This document shows positions 12,111-24,200 of a stretch of DNA of 64,000 nucleotides, one piece after another (the first letter of the stretch is position 1; each line of letters starts with the position of its first letter). The stretch is from the NCBI GenBank assembly GCA_011634665.1, contig WAEK01000005.1:2861001-2925000 (forward strand). The letters are read 5' to 3'. A model generated the notes under the pieces. The model did no database searches, was not told the DNA's origin, and worked only from the letters and a program-made list of their open reading frames with translations. A program made the translations under genes and the position numbers. The stretch comes from Mortierella sp. BCC40632. Its lineage: Eukaryota > Mortierellomycota > Mortierellomycetes > Mortierellales > Mortierellaceae.

Positions 12111-12517
12111 CTTCAAGATGCTACCAAAGTTCTTGTGATTCTTGAATTTTTCTGACTGTCTGCTGTCGTCTTTTTTTTTTTTTTTTTTTTTTTTCCGGGT
12201 ACACTCCTGATGATTTTATTTTTCAATTTCAAGACCGAGGTTGTATAAGAAAAAAAAAAAAAAAACAGGTGCCAAACCAAACGGCATCTTAAAGCACCCT
12301 CTAACCGTGGCTTGGCTTTATTCGAAGACAGAAGACACGTTCTACCGTTCTACGGCCCCTTTCTACGACACGCATCCTTCAGTTCCTACTAGCATGCATA
12401 GAAACGAAGCTTGTATAGTAGAAAGTAGGGAAGGGAGGAAGATTAGCAATAGAAAGTAGCTTCAGGTATATTCAATAAAGGACAGTGAGCGAATGGGAAA
12501 GTGCCCTATTACACAAT
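12111..12517. other. Intergenic region with homopolymers
   Basis: Between two minus-strand genes. T run at about 12171-12194 and A run at 12249-12265. No gene recognised; it must hold the promoter of the Siva-like gene and the 3' end of the next gene. Confidence 0.5.
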
Positions 12518-14725
12518 CTACCCATACGTTTTTGAATTGTTATAGCCTGATAAATAGGCATCTTCCAGCGCCGAGCGAGTAACAGAAGAGTCTAAGAAAG
12601 AACGCGTATGGTGTCAGTGAAGCAGATAAAGAAGACAAAAGTGTCCAGAGAATAAACTCAAGTCACATACCCGATAAATCGCTGAATGAAGATCCAACCG
12701 AGTTTTGAGCGCTCGACTTTTTAGAACTAAGTCCAGAACGCTCAGGACTCGTTCTTATGGCGCGTAGCGTATGGTCGCCTAGAAATTGAAATGAATTCAT
12801 ATCCAGAGCATAAGTATTCATTTGTGGCCATGAAGAGGAAGGAGCAATTCTCACATTGATCAACTTACCATCACGACTAAAGCCTCGGAGGCGCCCTGGT
12901 CCCATAATATCCTTGAATCGGATGCCCTTCACTAAATGGTCATCTTCATCGCCTGCATCATGTTCATGTATCTCCTCTAGTGCTCTTGTTCCAAGACTAG
13001 CAAGTTCATCATCCAACTGGAAGGGCATCCTGTCACCGGCTGCTGTCCGGGTTTGGTAGCTATCCTGACCGGATCGCTGAATCATACTCGATCCAGAAGT
13101 ACTTCCTATGGGCAAGAATGCTAATGCGTCTTCTAGGTGCAGTTGTTTGATTTGCTCTCTCAGTGGACCTGACTCGTCTTGACTAGCGTCATCGTCCTCA
13201 TTCTCTGTGTGGCCCTCACTCTCGTCATCTAGGTCCACAATGTGTCCCGGTCGGTGATGGTCTAAAGACAGCAGTCCTTTTGAAGTGGATCCTATCAAAC
13301 CCAATCCATAGCCGCCACTAGTCGAACGTTCGTCTCCGACTGGTGAGGTAGCAAAGGCACCTCGACTAGAGAGATCATCCCGATTCAATCTACTGGCACG
13401 CTGTCCTCTTGAGAGACTATCGTTGGAAGAGAGTTGGTTGAAAAATGAAGTCTCCTCAAAGATCTGCGAAGCACTGTTGCTTTGCGAGTAGGGCGTGGAT
13501 ACAGAAGATAGGGTCGATGACCGATCATTGTCCTGAAAGGATGGTGTGTTAGGAGTATGACCAGACTCGGTTGTCCGTAGGCTCGGCGATTGTTTAGCAC
13601 TTGGTGTCCCTGGGTTGGATTGTTGGATAGAAGCTGAGAGGGTCGCTTTATGGAAGGGGTGACTTGGCTCCGAAATCCGCTTCAGTATCTCGGAAGGGGA
13701 AGATTCATCCCGTGGAGACATTGGTAGATTCGACGGAGCAATAGATGGGTTTGGTCTTCTCTCAAGCACGCTACCTATTAGCTGGGACGAACGCGTTGAC
13801 CGGGGTTGTGTTGCGCCTCGGTTGGCCAAGATGCCAGAGTTATACGGGTTTACATCCGCAGGAGCCTGTTGTTGCGAGCTGGGTGTGCTTCTATAAGACG
13901 GAGCAGGCGAGGATGGGTTCGCAGGTCGGATGGTTGACGCGGAGGACGACATGGAGGCAGGTTTCCCAGAGACGGGGAAGGCAGAGATACTGCCAGAGAG
14001 TGACGGACTTGCCTGAGCCTTGGAGGAATTGTCCTGGCTATGCACAGCTGTAGAATTAGAGGCAACAATCCGAAGGTCTCTTTCCCGTAGAAGACCCGAG
14101 CCAGAGTTGATTGACTCGCTTTCTTTGGTTGTCTGCAGCGTTCTCGAAGAGAACAGATGTCCCAGAGTCGCTTCTTGTGAGTTGCTCGTTCCAGCAACAC
14201 TGCGGCTGGTGGGACGTGGGAGAGCCGTGAGCTCCTGCTGCTCTCCTATGCGATGTAGATCAAGTAATTGGGTCTGGTACAGATGTGTCGCGTATCGGAT
14301 GAGGAATGGAACAGGCACATTGCCTAGCTGCCGCGAGACAGCATTCCCTATGAGAATGAACGAGTCCGAGAAGAGCGCGCCAGTCAGTCCTGTAAACTCC
14401 ATTCTTTCCTAGTCATGTCATGCGTGTGCTTTCGAATGAGTCATCCTTACAGTCCACGAGCGACGGCTTTGTCTGTCCAATGAGCTGCCACAATGTCTTT
14501 TCCATGTTCTCCGTCCAGACCACCTAGAGAAGAGTTGAAAACATTGGCAACTGTTAGCATGGAATTAAGCATGTATAGATGCTGAATGGAAGAGAAGGAG
14601 ATTTTATGGATAGAGGCTTCATATTGAATCCTGGGCATGTAGATTTTGTCTCGTGCGTCAACTTCGTACTGGCTGAGTATCGACGTAGCCTTCTGGCCGT
14701 GCAAAAGGCAGCCGGATGATGACAT
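12518..14725 (-). CDS. Large disordered conserved protein, function unknown
   Basis: Multi-exon gene of roughly 640 residues. Proposed exons: 14663-14725 (MSSSGCLLHG...), 14458-14523 (WTENMEKTLWQLIGQTKPS), 12671-14408 and 12518-12591. The last join is firm (DLS|DSSVTRSALEDAYLSGY, stop TAG at 12518-12520); the two 5' joins are tentative because the best donor signals are not strong. The N-terminal ~120 residues look folded and helical (FSDSFILIGNAVSRQLGNVP). The middle ~350 residues are Ser/Thr/Pro-rich and probably disordered. The C-terminal ~90 residues look folded again (FKDIMGPGRLRGFSRDG, WPQMNTYALDMNSFQFLGDH). I do not recognise the family. It lies directly downstream of ATG5 on the same strand, with about 150 bases between the ATG5 stop and this start. 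Confidence 0.65.
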
Positions 14726-14876
14726 GGATTGACTCCTCGTTGCTGTCCATAATGGATGAATCAGACGCAAAAGGATGAACGCAGAGATGGGCGGGAGCAC
14801 AGCATAGGGTGAGAAAGAGAAGAACAAGAATTCTGGATAGGACAAGAGAAGTGTGGCTACGCGCCCTTTATTTGCT

Positions 14877-16185
14877 TTAGTGAACAACAATGACAATGTG
14901 CAAGAAGGAGTCTGGGTATGATAGGTTCTGTGCAATCCAGAGCGCGCTGGTGCTCAGGTCGGGTGCCACCCCATGAATCAACGCCGTGGCGACTGCTGGC
15001 GACTTGTCATCGTCCATAGGAAACAGGTCAGGCACTACCATGTGGAGAATTTGACGCAGGGTCCGAGGGTGACCTACGTGTTGCAAAGTGACCATGTGGA
15101 CAACAGTTAGTATTCAGAACAAGAGTTGCACCTCATGTAGTTTTTCAATTGGGCTGTTTTTACCTTCGCTGTCCAGAGGAGAGACTGGTTCCTGGATGAC
15201 AGGACAGTTGTTGGGGAGATAGATCCGTACTGGGAGTGACTTGGCAACCACGCCTTCATTAGCTACTAACTTGTGGTTCATGCTCCAGAACTGGTCGTAA
15301 TTGTCTACATTTATCCAGATATAAGATGTCAGTAACGGAGTTAAGAGTGTCCTAAGGCGATACTTGCAGACATCAAGCTACTACATACTTGACTGTAGCC
15401 CATCCCAGAGCTGAATCTGGTCTGCCTTGGACATGTTCATGACTCTCTTAGTGGATCCATTGCGTAAATAATCGGCCTAAAGGGATCCAAAAGAAAAGTT
15501 AGCCTTCTGCCACCCATATGACCATTCATTCGCATCTTCTTCTGGACAAAGCCGTCGACCCTTGCCTCTTTGATCATGGCCATGTAGTAGTCTTGGCAGC
15601 TGTCAACAGCCTGTCTCCGAATGAGTTTATCTGAGGGAAAATCCCGAAAATGAACTGTGACTTTCCAAGGCAGAGGCGGTTCGGACGATGGCTGTGAAGA
15701 TGTCGACTGCAGCCCATGGATATCAAAGAGTAGGCCAATTGGGTAATGCCTAGGGCAATTATTGCCAGTTCGCGTTAGCGTGAGTCAAAAAAAGAACTTT
15801 ACATTGTACAGACTTAATTCAAATGGTCTACCATTTCAGGGGAATGCCTTTGTAATCGAACCAAAGCTCGGTTTCCTCGCCTGGGCCGTGCGCTGACCCG
15901 TTAAAATGCTGAAGAATCTGACTGGAGAGTTGAGCAAGATATGAACACCTTGGTGCCTCGATCTACCCGGGTTAATGGTTAAGTAGCATCAAGATAATTA
16001 GAATCACCTTCCTAGGTCTTCTGAGGAGTATGATCACACAGCCTGAAAAAGTCACTGCCCACCAAAAGAGACGTGCTAGGGCCCGTGGTTGGATGACCGA
16101 GACAATTGTCCGAGATGAGGAGAGGAATGGATCCATCCCAGACAACCTTGGCGATTGGATTGTATGGTGCAATAGCATCGACCAT
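14877..16185 (-). CDS. ATG5: Autophagy protein ATG5
   Basis: ATG5 is conjugated to ATG12 and, with ATG16, promotes lipidation of ATG8 on the growing autophagosome. Six exons (16063-16185, 15832-15962, 15566-15749, 15389-15476, 15164-15304, 14877-15073) give 287 residues with all phases consistent. Motifs in order: AKVVWDGSIPL at the N-terminus, EAPRCSYLAQL, the WHYPIGLLFDIHG strand, PWKVTVHFRDFP, the acceptor-lysine region MIKEADYLRNGS, LWDGLQSNNYDQFW, and the C-terminal SYPDSFLHIVI. Start ATG 16185 is chosen because it aligns with the family N-terminus. Intron 3 (15477-15565) starts with GC right after the KE codons of KEAD, the site homologous to the ATG12-conjugated lysine; using the next GT would insert an extra residue pair not seen in the family. 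Divergently transcribed from MscL. Confidence 0.95.
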
Positions 16186-17552
16186 TGTGGTAGTAGTAGA
16201 AGGAGAGGTGAAGAAAGGATAGAAGAGACGATGAAAGAAAGATGCGGAGATGAGAACCAATTGTAGTTTGGATGGCTGTGGGGGGCAGCGTCCGCGTCTT
16301 TTATAAGGATGGATGGAGCCAAGACAGGCTCCCGACTGGGGATCACCACCCTTGCCCCTGGCGACTCCTTCATTTCAGGGCGCAGACAGTGCTGCGTTGC
16401 GCTGTTCTGTCATCTGTGGCTGCCGCATGGCCCGCAGCGTTCATATCTTTCTAGAGCCTCGCGCGGAGAAAAAAAAGCCCAGTGCCGACAGGGCGTGGTT
16501 TCGACCTTCGGCCCTTGCTCAGTAGTTTATTTGGCTCATCCTCAAGTAAAGGAGACATCTCGTCATGAGAACCAATGTGTCCATTCCATTTCAAAGTCGA
16601 CATTTCCCGCAACGAGCTGACACTCCCATGTCACCGAGAGATGCATTCGACTCATGGGACCCAAACGGCAAATGGCAATGGTGAGGGGGGAGGGGAGGGG
16701 ATGTGGTGGGATTCCTTGTCCGGTTTCAATCGGGCGGAGGTGGTCCAACCTGTCCGCTGCTCATTTCCGCGGAGGGCTCTTTAGAGAAAGGGAACCTTGA
16801 CTTGGTTCCTACAGCCAGCACCTTTCAAGAAAGGTAATTCATGCTCTTCCAGGGTCGCTTCTTTTGCTGCTACGAAGCTTCTTCCTCCTCCCCAAGCGAT
16901 GATGAGGAGGCTCGTCCGGCGGGAGGAGGGGGAATCGAGTCACACAGTTTCCACTCCTCGCACAGGATTTTCGATGCATGCATGGCTGACAAAGGCAGGG
17001 GAGCCATCGTCGCTCTCTGTTGCATCTCTTTCACTTCTTCCCAGCCATCACTCGGACAAGGACCTCGTGGCCAGATGACCCTCACAGCAGGCCTTCGCCC
17101 TTGGCGCCCAATCTTGCTTCCCGTTGCCAGTAGGGCAGAAAGTCAGAGCAGGAAGGAAAAAAACAAGGTTAGAGGACATTCGAAAGGACAAACAATTGAG
17201 TGAACAAGACAAACACGACCTGGTTAGCCACTCTTCTGGGGAAGTGGGACAAGGAGAGGAGGAGACTGGCAGATGACGACAGTGACGATGGCACTCCAGG
17301 GCGTCCTCTACACACGTCTTCCCGCACGATCAAGGCCAAAGAGAGAAAGGACTCGTTCGGAACACAAAAAAAGAGAAAGCGCCTACTGCCTTCCCGCGTC
17401 GTACCTTTTTTTTTTTTTTTCCTCCCCATATTTTTCTCACATTTCCTTGATTTCTTGTGCTTCTCTTCTCTCTCTCTTTTTTTTTTTTTTTTTGTCTCTG
17501 TGCTCTTCATCTCCTTTCCTCTTGGTATTCTCATTCCATTCATTTTACCACC
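16186..17552. other. Divergent intergenic region ATG5/MscL
   Basis: About 1.37 kb between two divergent starts. T runs at 17407-17420 and 17478-17493 lie in a pyrimidine-rich leader before the MscL start. No recognisable coding or RNA gene. Confidence 0.5.
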
Positions 17553-18523
17553 ATGGCAACCATTCGTGAGCGAGTCAAGGAGTCAAGCGTGTGGAAGAGC
17601 TTTGTCGAGTTCATCTCCCGAGGCAATATCATCGACCTCGGTGTGGTAAGTCACCCCTCCCACCCTCTCGCTCTGAGAGAGTCTCGTTCATTCTGCGCAT
17701 GAATCTCGTCTCATGAATCACAATCTTATTCCCAATCGGATTCCTCTCATTCCGCAACACTAGGGTCTCGTCATAGGTGGTGCCTTCTCCAAGGTCCTCG
17801 GAAGTTTTGTTGATGACATCCTGTCACCCCCTTTGGGTCTTGTTATTGCCGGTACGTCCAGGGGTAGAGATGTCTTTTCTCTCGGTTATTGACTCTACCA
17901 ATAGATACTGACCTTGGACTCCATGACATTCCGATATAGGATCGAACTTGGAGAACTGGTTCATTGTTATTAAGCAGGTACATATATCTCCTGCACAACG
18001 GTCATCCAGGACGCGCTTTGATGCTTCCTCACGCTGCAGCCGTTAGCGTTGCCTTTCCATTTCCATTTCCCTTCTCCCAACCGTGCACGGTACTCACTTA
18101 CATTTGTGCCACTCGCATTCACATTGGACTCTTTAGGGACGTCACCCAGAGCGAAAGTACGAAACCATTGAGCAGGCTCAAGAGGATGGAGCCGTTACTG
18201 AGAACGTTGGTCGTTTCCTGATGACGGCGATCAACTTTGTTCTTGTTGCAATCACCTTGTTCCTGATTGTTTTTGCGATTCAAAAGATTCGCGAGGCTCG
18301 AAAGAACCGTCGGGCCAAGAAGTTGGCGAATGGAGAGGTGGATGCCACCAAGCCCGAGCCCGAGCCTGCCTCGAACACGACACAGACTTGCCAGTGGTGC
18401 AATGCGAACGTGCCTTTGAAGGCTGTCAAGTGCATGTACTGTACCAGTTACTTGCACGAAAAGGTCCCACTCGAGCTCCTGAACAAACAACCCCAGGCTG
18501 CTTTGATCCAGCTGGATGGATAA
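17553..18523 (+). CDS. Large-conductance mechanosensitive channel (MscL family) with zinc-ribbon tail
   Basis: Pore protein that opens under membrane tension and releases solutes after osmotic downshock. Four exons (17553-17645, 17764-17851, 17940-17977, 18137-18523) encode 201 residues. Residues ~20-55 carry the MscL TM1 signature ([19 protein letters not shown], then [14 protein letters not shown]). TM2 is the hydrophobic segment [16 protein letters not shown], followed by the amphipathic basic helix RKNRRAKK. The last ~45 residues add CQWCNAN-x6-KCMYC, a C-x-x-C pair like the short zinc ribbon on some bacterial MscL. The family is mainly bacterial but is known from fungi; location could be plasma or organelle membrane. 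Introns and local composition match neighbours, so any transfer is old. The poly-Thr/Pro linker separates channel and ribbon. Confidence 0.93.
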
Positions 18524-18737
18524 ACTGGTGGTTCATGGTACTCCTGAACTTGGTTAGTCGTGCTGGATCGAGAGTATGGTCCAGCAATTGTATAGGTTCC
18601 ATTGGCGAGGGATACCAGACTCCCCGCAAAGTGTTTGTTCGCCTTTTTGAAACGTGACCAGAAAATAAAAAAAAATTGTTCACTTCGCCGACGACTCGTT
18701 TTTTTTTTTTTTTTTTTCCTCCATCAAAGACTCCAGC

Positions 18738-19863
18738 ATGAACCCGACAAAGATTAATGTGTCCTCAAAAGACGACTTGAGCTTCATCATACAGCGCTAT
18801 GGCGAAACTCTGAATGCAAAGCTGGAACAGGAGATGGGTAAAATTGAGGACCCACGGATGGTACTCAAGATTCACCAACTGTTAGATAAGGTACTTTCAT
18901 CAACCACAATAGGCGAGCACTAGACGAAGGAAATCACACCAATCCGAAAAAGACATGACTAATCTGGTTTTGCCCTTGACTCTCCTAGTGGTACAATGAG
19001 ACCTTTCAGATGGTTGCTCAGAATCTCACCATCAATGGAATTCCCTGCGAGGAGGCAATGAAGAGCGAAGGTATCTCAGGAACCAAAATTCTCAAGGACG
19101 CGCCCAACAACTGCTCTATTTTTTTTTTTTTTTTTTTTTTTTGAGGTCTTGTTCGATAACGACAAAGCACTGATCACACGCTCATCCTTTTACCAAACCA
19201 GAGGTCGAACCGTATGATGAGGCATTAGCAAGGAGGCTTCAGTCACAACAACTAAAGGTAGAAGAAATGACCCTCAGAGTCACGGAACGTAGGAAGCGAG
19301 TGCCAGAACAGGTCAAAATGCTCTTGGACGACGTGATCAATCGCGAGTCGTCCCTGGCAAATCGAATCGATTTTTCAGGCGACTTGGATCCAAACCCTAG
19401 GCTGGATGCGGTTCGAGCTCAGGAAAAGGAAATCAGTCAAGGTAAGGTGGCAAGAAATATGTAGCAGCTTTTTTTTTTCTGTTCAAGGATCATTGTCCAC
19501 TGGAGCTATATGTGCTGGATGAGAAGGGTTATGTTAGAAGACCGGTTAAACTCACTATACTCTGTCAATTTCCCAACGTGAAAAAAAAAAATGTTTGGTG
19601 TAGTATTGCTAAAGCGCCCAGATCTTGCAGCAGAAGAGTTTGCTGCCTCAATGAGCAACCTGAGCGAACTTCGGAAGGTAAGATTTCTTAAAAAAAAAAA
19701 AAAAAGCAACAGTTTTTAATCCGATCCTTGGTAAACACGCCTCTGGTTTCGCTCTACTCACAGCGCATGTCACTCCTTATTGTCGATATTCTTATAGACG
19801 GTCGCCTCTAATATTGCGCGTCTGGAAGGAGCTCAGGCTGTTGTAGACGAGGCTCTTCCATGA
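18738..19863 (+). CDS. Mis14/NSL1-like kinetochore protein
   Basis: Five exons (18738-18890, 18989-19070, 19202-19441, 19604-19677, 19798-19863) give about 204 residues, all in phase. The N-terminal half has the helical pattern of Mis14/Nsl1, a subunit of the MIS12 (Mtw1) complex joining inner and outer kinetochore: DDLSFIIQRYGETLNAKLEQ, then WYNETFQMVAQNLTINGI, close to the family consensus ending in N-x-x-I-N-G. The C-terminal half is coiled coil (MTLRVTERRKRVPEQVKML, then LAAEEFAASMSNLSELRK). The third intron flank contains a ~22-base T run and intron 3 an A run. Family call rests on motif pattern only; a generic coiled-coil protein is the alternative. Confidence 0.68.
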
Positions 19864-20251
19864 ACGGATCGAATTCTTGATCAACCGGCATTTCCATCTT
19901 GTATTATAGTTCCTCTCCTCTCACTTCGGAATGATCATTCCAATTCAACAACGAGTCTTGGTATTGAAGACACCCGTATCACATTATATTTGTCCAGTTG
20001 ATCATCCTGGTCGCCCCAGTTTTATTGTCGATTGGCTACTATACATTGTTTGGAGAGTGATACGCAAAACCACAAGATCCGTATCATCTGTGTCGCCCAG
20101 GAAGAAGAATCATGCTCTTTAATCGTCCTCAGAGATGCCATAGCGACTAGGGGGCAGAGTGGACGGAGACATAAATGAGAAAGGATCCAGCGCATCGTTA
20201 GTATTCTCTTCTTTTCAACGATTCCAAACAAAGTGGAGCAGATGCACACAT
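19864..20251. other. Convergent intergenic region
   Basis: 3' regions of the Mis14-like gene (+) and SF3B6 (-). Nothing else recognised. Confidence 0.5.
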
Positions 20252-20881
20252 TCAGCCATTAAACAAAAGGCTTCCAAGCTTCTCGACATACTTTCTTAAT
20301 TCGTTCAGCTCTTCTTCTCTCTTTGCAAGGTTCATCCTTTGAGTGACCTTGTTGGGTTGATAGTAGAGGACAATAAGGTATCGTCCCATGATATTGAATC
20401 CCTGCAAATGTTCATATGCTGACTTGGCGTCAAAAATATCCTCGTAAACGACAAATGCTGTTCCTTTTGTGTCATTGGCGTTTCCGACGCGGATCTGACG
20501 GATGGCTCCATATTTGCCAAAGATGTCGTACATTTCCTCAGGCGTGATCTTGAAAGGCAAGTTGCTAAGAAAGAGATTTTTGATCCAAGTAGATCGCAGA
20601 GTAAGGGTAGTAGGAAAGTGGTTAGATAACTCTGGTCACCCGAGTCAAAGCGGGAGTCCTCTTCAACAAACTTGAGGATTGGTCCAAAAAAAAAAAAAAA
20701 AAAATGCAAACAGGAGGGGGATGGGCGTCTTACCGCACAAAGAGTGCTCTGTTCACCTCTGGAGGGAGCCGCACCTAGAGAGAGAAGGTAGTAATTCGAA
20801 TGCATTAGTCCCTTGTTAGATTTCTTTCCATCGAGAACAAGCATGGTCTGATGAACAGTTGGAGGAGACGTTGCGCGACAT
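20252..20881 (-). CDS. SF3B6: Splicing factor SF3B6 (p14), branch-point-binding subunit
   Basis: SF3b subunit of the U2 snRNP that contacts the branch-point adenosine. Exons 20870-20881 (tentative), 20734-20774 and 20252-20564. The RRM is nearly complete: [53 protein letters not shown] and [19 protein letters not shown]. The residue equivalent to human Tyr22, known to cross-link to the branch A, reads Phe here (RALFVR). The first coding exon of 12 bases (MSRN) is the simplest join giving N-V-R-L-P-P-E, but its donor (GTCTCC) is weak; an in-frame upstream ATG exists at about 20935 giving a longer N-terminus. Intron 2 has a sense-strand T run of ~18 bases. Divergent from the oligopeptidase gene. 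Confidence 0.92.
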
Positions 20882-21240
20882 GTTGGTTCTCTGCGAGAGA
20901 CGGGTCAATACATTTGTTCGGTTGTTCATTGCGTTAATGTAATGTGTGCTTTCTTTTGGTGGTGGGTAAGAACTCCAAGGACGATGCTTGCCGCAAAAGA
21001 GTATAGAGGATGAAAGAGTAGCCTTTTGTCTTGTCTTTTCTACACCTGGTAGAGGTTAAATGCATCGCATGCTCCTGCTTTTGGACAGACAGGCAGAGAA
21101 AACAGGCGCAAAGCCACCGGCCTTCCAGCATTCTCTCGGACTTAACAGGGATACCTCTCCTCAAGACGGAGGCTCCTTCCTTTCCATGCTTCGGGCCTCG
21201 TGGAAGATTCCATAAGGTCACCCTCCATTCGTCGCGGACT
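20882..21240. other. Divergent promoter region SF3B6/oligopeptidase
   Basis: About 360 bases between two start codons; no separate gene recognised. Confidence 0.5.
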
Positions 21241-24200
21241 ATGCCTGTCGCCAGGAATCTAACACTCACTCTTGCCAGGATACAGTACCAGCAATCTCGA
21301 CATAACGCTGGACTCGTCTTGCTGCAGGTGACTCAGCATACGCCTGGAAGCGCTTTCTTAAAGACTACTACCTCTGCCAGGCGATCGCTCACTTCGAGCT
21401 TACGTCGTGTCTCTGTTCCTGTAGCTCCTACACGTCCCATTGAATGTGGACAACAGCGTCGTGGCCTAGGATTTCTAGGCACACTGCGTGCAGTCTTTCA
21501 ACAGTAAGCATCAGGGCAATGGAGAGGAGGCATGCCTATCAAATGATATTCATTGGATCAAGGGCTGCTCTTCTTTACTATTATCATTATTTTCACTTTA
21601 CAAAGGACTGGTCTCTAATCGCCAGCTTAATGTCCAAATAGACCTACTCCGCCAAAACCTCCTAAGAAGATACCCAAAGAGACCAGAGTATTAGGAAGAG
21701 TTCGAGTGGATGAATATGACTGGATGTCAAATAAGGATGATCCCGTAGGTACCAATGGATCTGTTCTAAAATGCGATAATAAAGGCTGTGTAACTCTGGA
21801 TTTGTTGACTCTGACCTCACCTGTGGATATGCTAAACCAATAGGATCTTCGGGAGTATATTGACGCGGAGAACACGTAGGGATCTATACATTCCAATGGA
21901 CATGATACGATTGTTCTCAGCACATTTTTGCATCGATGCGGAAAAAAAGGGCTAACCACATCAACGAAATCGACAATACAGATATGCTCGCGAATACTTT
22001 GCCTCAGAGACAGCCGCGGTCCATCTCCTGAACCGAGTATGTTCATCAAATTCGCCTCACCTTTTTTTTTTTTTTTTTTTTTTTGTACCAAGAATTCTGT
22101 CAGCGGACCATTCAATTAACGCTTGGAATGCCGTTTTTCTGGTTCTTTGACGCTGATTACAGGAAATGAAGCAACTCCTCCAGACTCGAAAGATCTCTGC
22201 GCCTTTGGTAACAGTTGTCAGAGGATTTGAGTACTACACCAGAACCAGCCGATATGGAATGATTTACTGTAGGAAACGTAAATCATCCATGGCAAAGGAG
22301 GTATTTTTATTTCTTCTACTTTAGTAGGCAAACCGTCCTTCTAATGCTGCGTTATACTATCTACAATCAATCCGTGCGCGAGGTCTAAATCCCTTTCTGT
22401 CTTCTGATTGATTGATTTTTTTTTTTTTTACGCAACGTAGGAGATCTTACTTGACTCAAGGTTTCTGCCTGAGAACTGTATGGTCAAAAAAGTTCTCCTA
22501 TCCAAGGGACACCACATCTTTGCTTTCATGACATTGGAGGAGGGCGAGGAACTAGGTGCGATTCATTTCAGGGATCTGGATAATGGAGAGCCTTTTGAGG
22601 TATGTGTTTTTTGGTATTCATGCATTCTCTGGTGTTCAGAGGTTGGTCATTAGTGGACTGACCACCAAATATATATCTCTAATCAACTTACTTTGGGCTG
22701 TCACAATAGGAGGTTCTGGAGGACGCCTTCAACTTTGTATGGGGAAACGACAACAAGACTGTATATTACACCAGAGCAAACGATCTGTTGCGACCATATC
22801 AAGTGTGGGCTCATCAGGTTGGAACACCTCAGGATGATGATGTTCTAATTTTCCAGGAGGATGATGATAGTATCTTTGTTGATGTTGGAGCTACCAAAGA
22901 CCATGAGTTCATTACCATCAACGGGAATACTCTATCTTCCTCAGAAGTCAGGGTCGTTGATGCAGGTCATGACTATTCTACTGGAAAGCTTCCAGAGCTG
23001 ATAACAATCTCGCCAAGAGAGGAGGGCGTAGAGTACTATGTTGATCACCATGATGTATGATTTTGGGTTTGTTTAAAATTTCTAGATCGCTGCGGATCAA
23101 ATTCATGAGGGATCTTTTATTGAGTTTCGGTCGTTGTACTAACACGCTGCCCATGGTGGACTTGACCTCTTAAAACAATTTAGGATCATTACTATATCCT
23201 CACTAACGCCAACCCCAAGAAGAACTTTCGAGTCATGAAAGCACATCGCCGCAATCTTGACCGAGAACAATGGGTAGAGTTGTTGGAGTCTAAAGATGGC
23301 GAAAAGATCGAGGACGTTGATATTTTCAAGGTGAGTCCTAAAGGATGTGGGCTGTTTTGTTCTCTTTACTTTATTTAATGGAAGGCTGGACATTTCACTT
23401 ACTTTTAACTGCAATGATATTTCAGAACTTTATGGTAATCTATTCCAAGAGGGAGGCACTCCCTGTAATTTCATGCTATCACTTTGAATCTGGGGCGGTC
23501 CATGAAGTACCTTTGCCAGAGCAGTTTTGTACAATTGCTGCAGGTATCAACCTTGTAAGTCCCTTAAAAAACGAGGTCGTTTTGTAGAGTACATGAAATA
23601 AGTATTTGCAAAAATATCCGTGTTCTCGCTACATAATATCTGACGCTTTTTTTTTTTTTTTTTTAATTACCTCTTGTCAGGACTATGAGACAGACACGGT
23701 TCAATTCACGCTCAACTCGCCCTATGCCCATGAGGCCATTTATGAGTACGACATGGCATCTCGAGTAATGACAGCCTTGCGTGTCCACCCTATTCACAAA
23801 CTCGACCGGTCCAAATACACTTGCACAAGGATTAATGTCGACGCATCAGATGGCCAAGCAAAGATTCCGGTGACACTTTTGCACCGCAAAAACCTGCAAC
23901 TGAATGGCTGGAATCCGACATTGATGCGTGCCTATGGAGCCTATGGAGTCTCGACAGATATCGATTTTAGGGTGGAAAATTTCCCATTGTTGGAGCGAGG
24001 ATGGGTCATTGCTCTTGCACATGTTAGGTCAGTCTAGGAACGAGTTTGTTTTTAGTTGTTGCTGGTATTGTTGTTTTGATGAGTGATCACAGGAGGCCAC
24101 AGTTTGCAATACCCTAACTTGAGTCCTACTACACTACCGTTCGGGATGACGCTCTTGCATGACAGAGGTGGATCTGAACTGGGAACTCTCTGGTATCACC

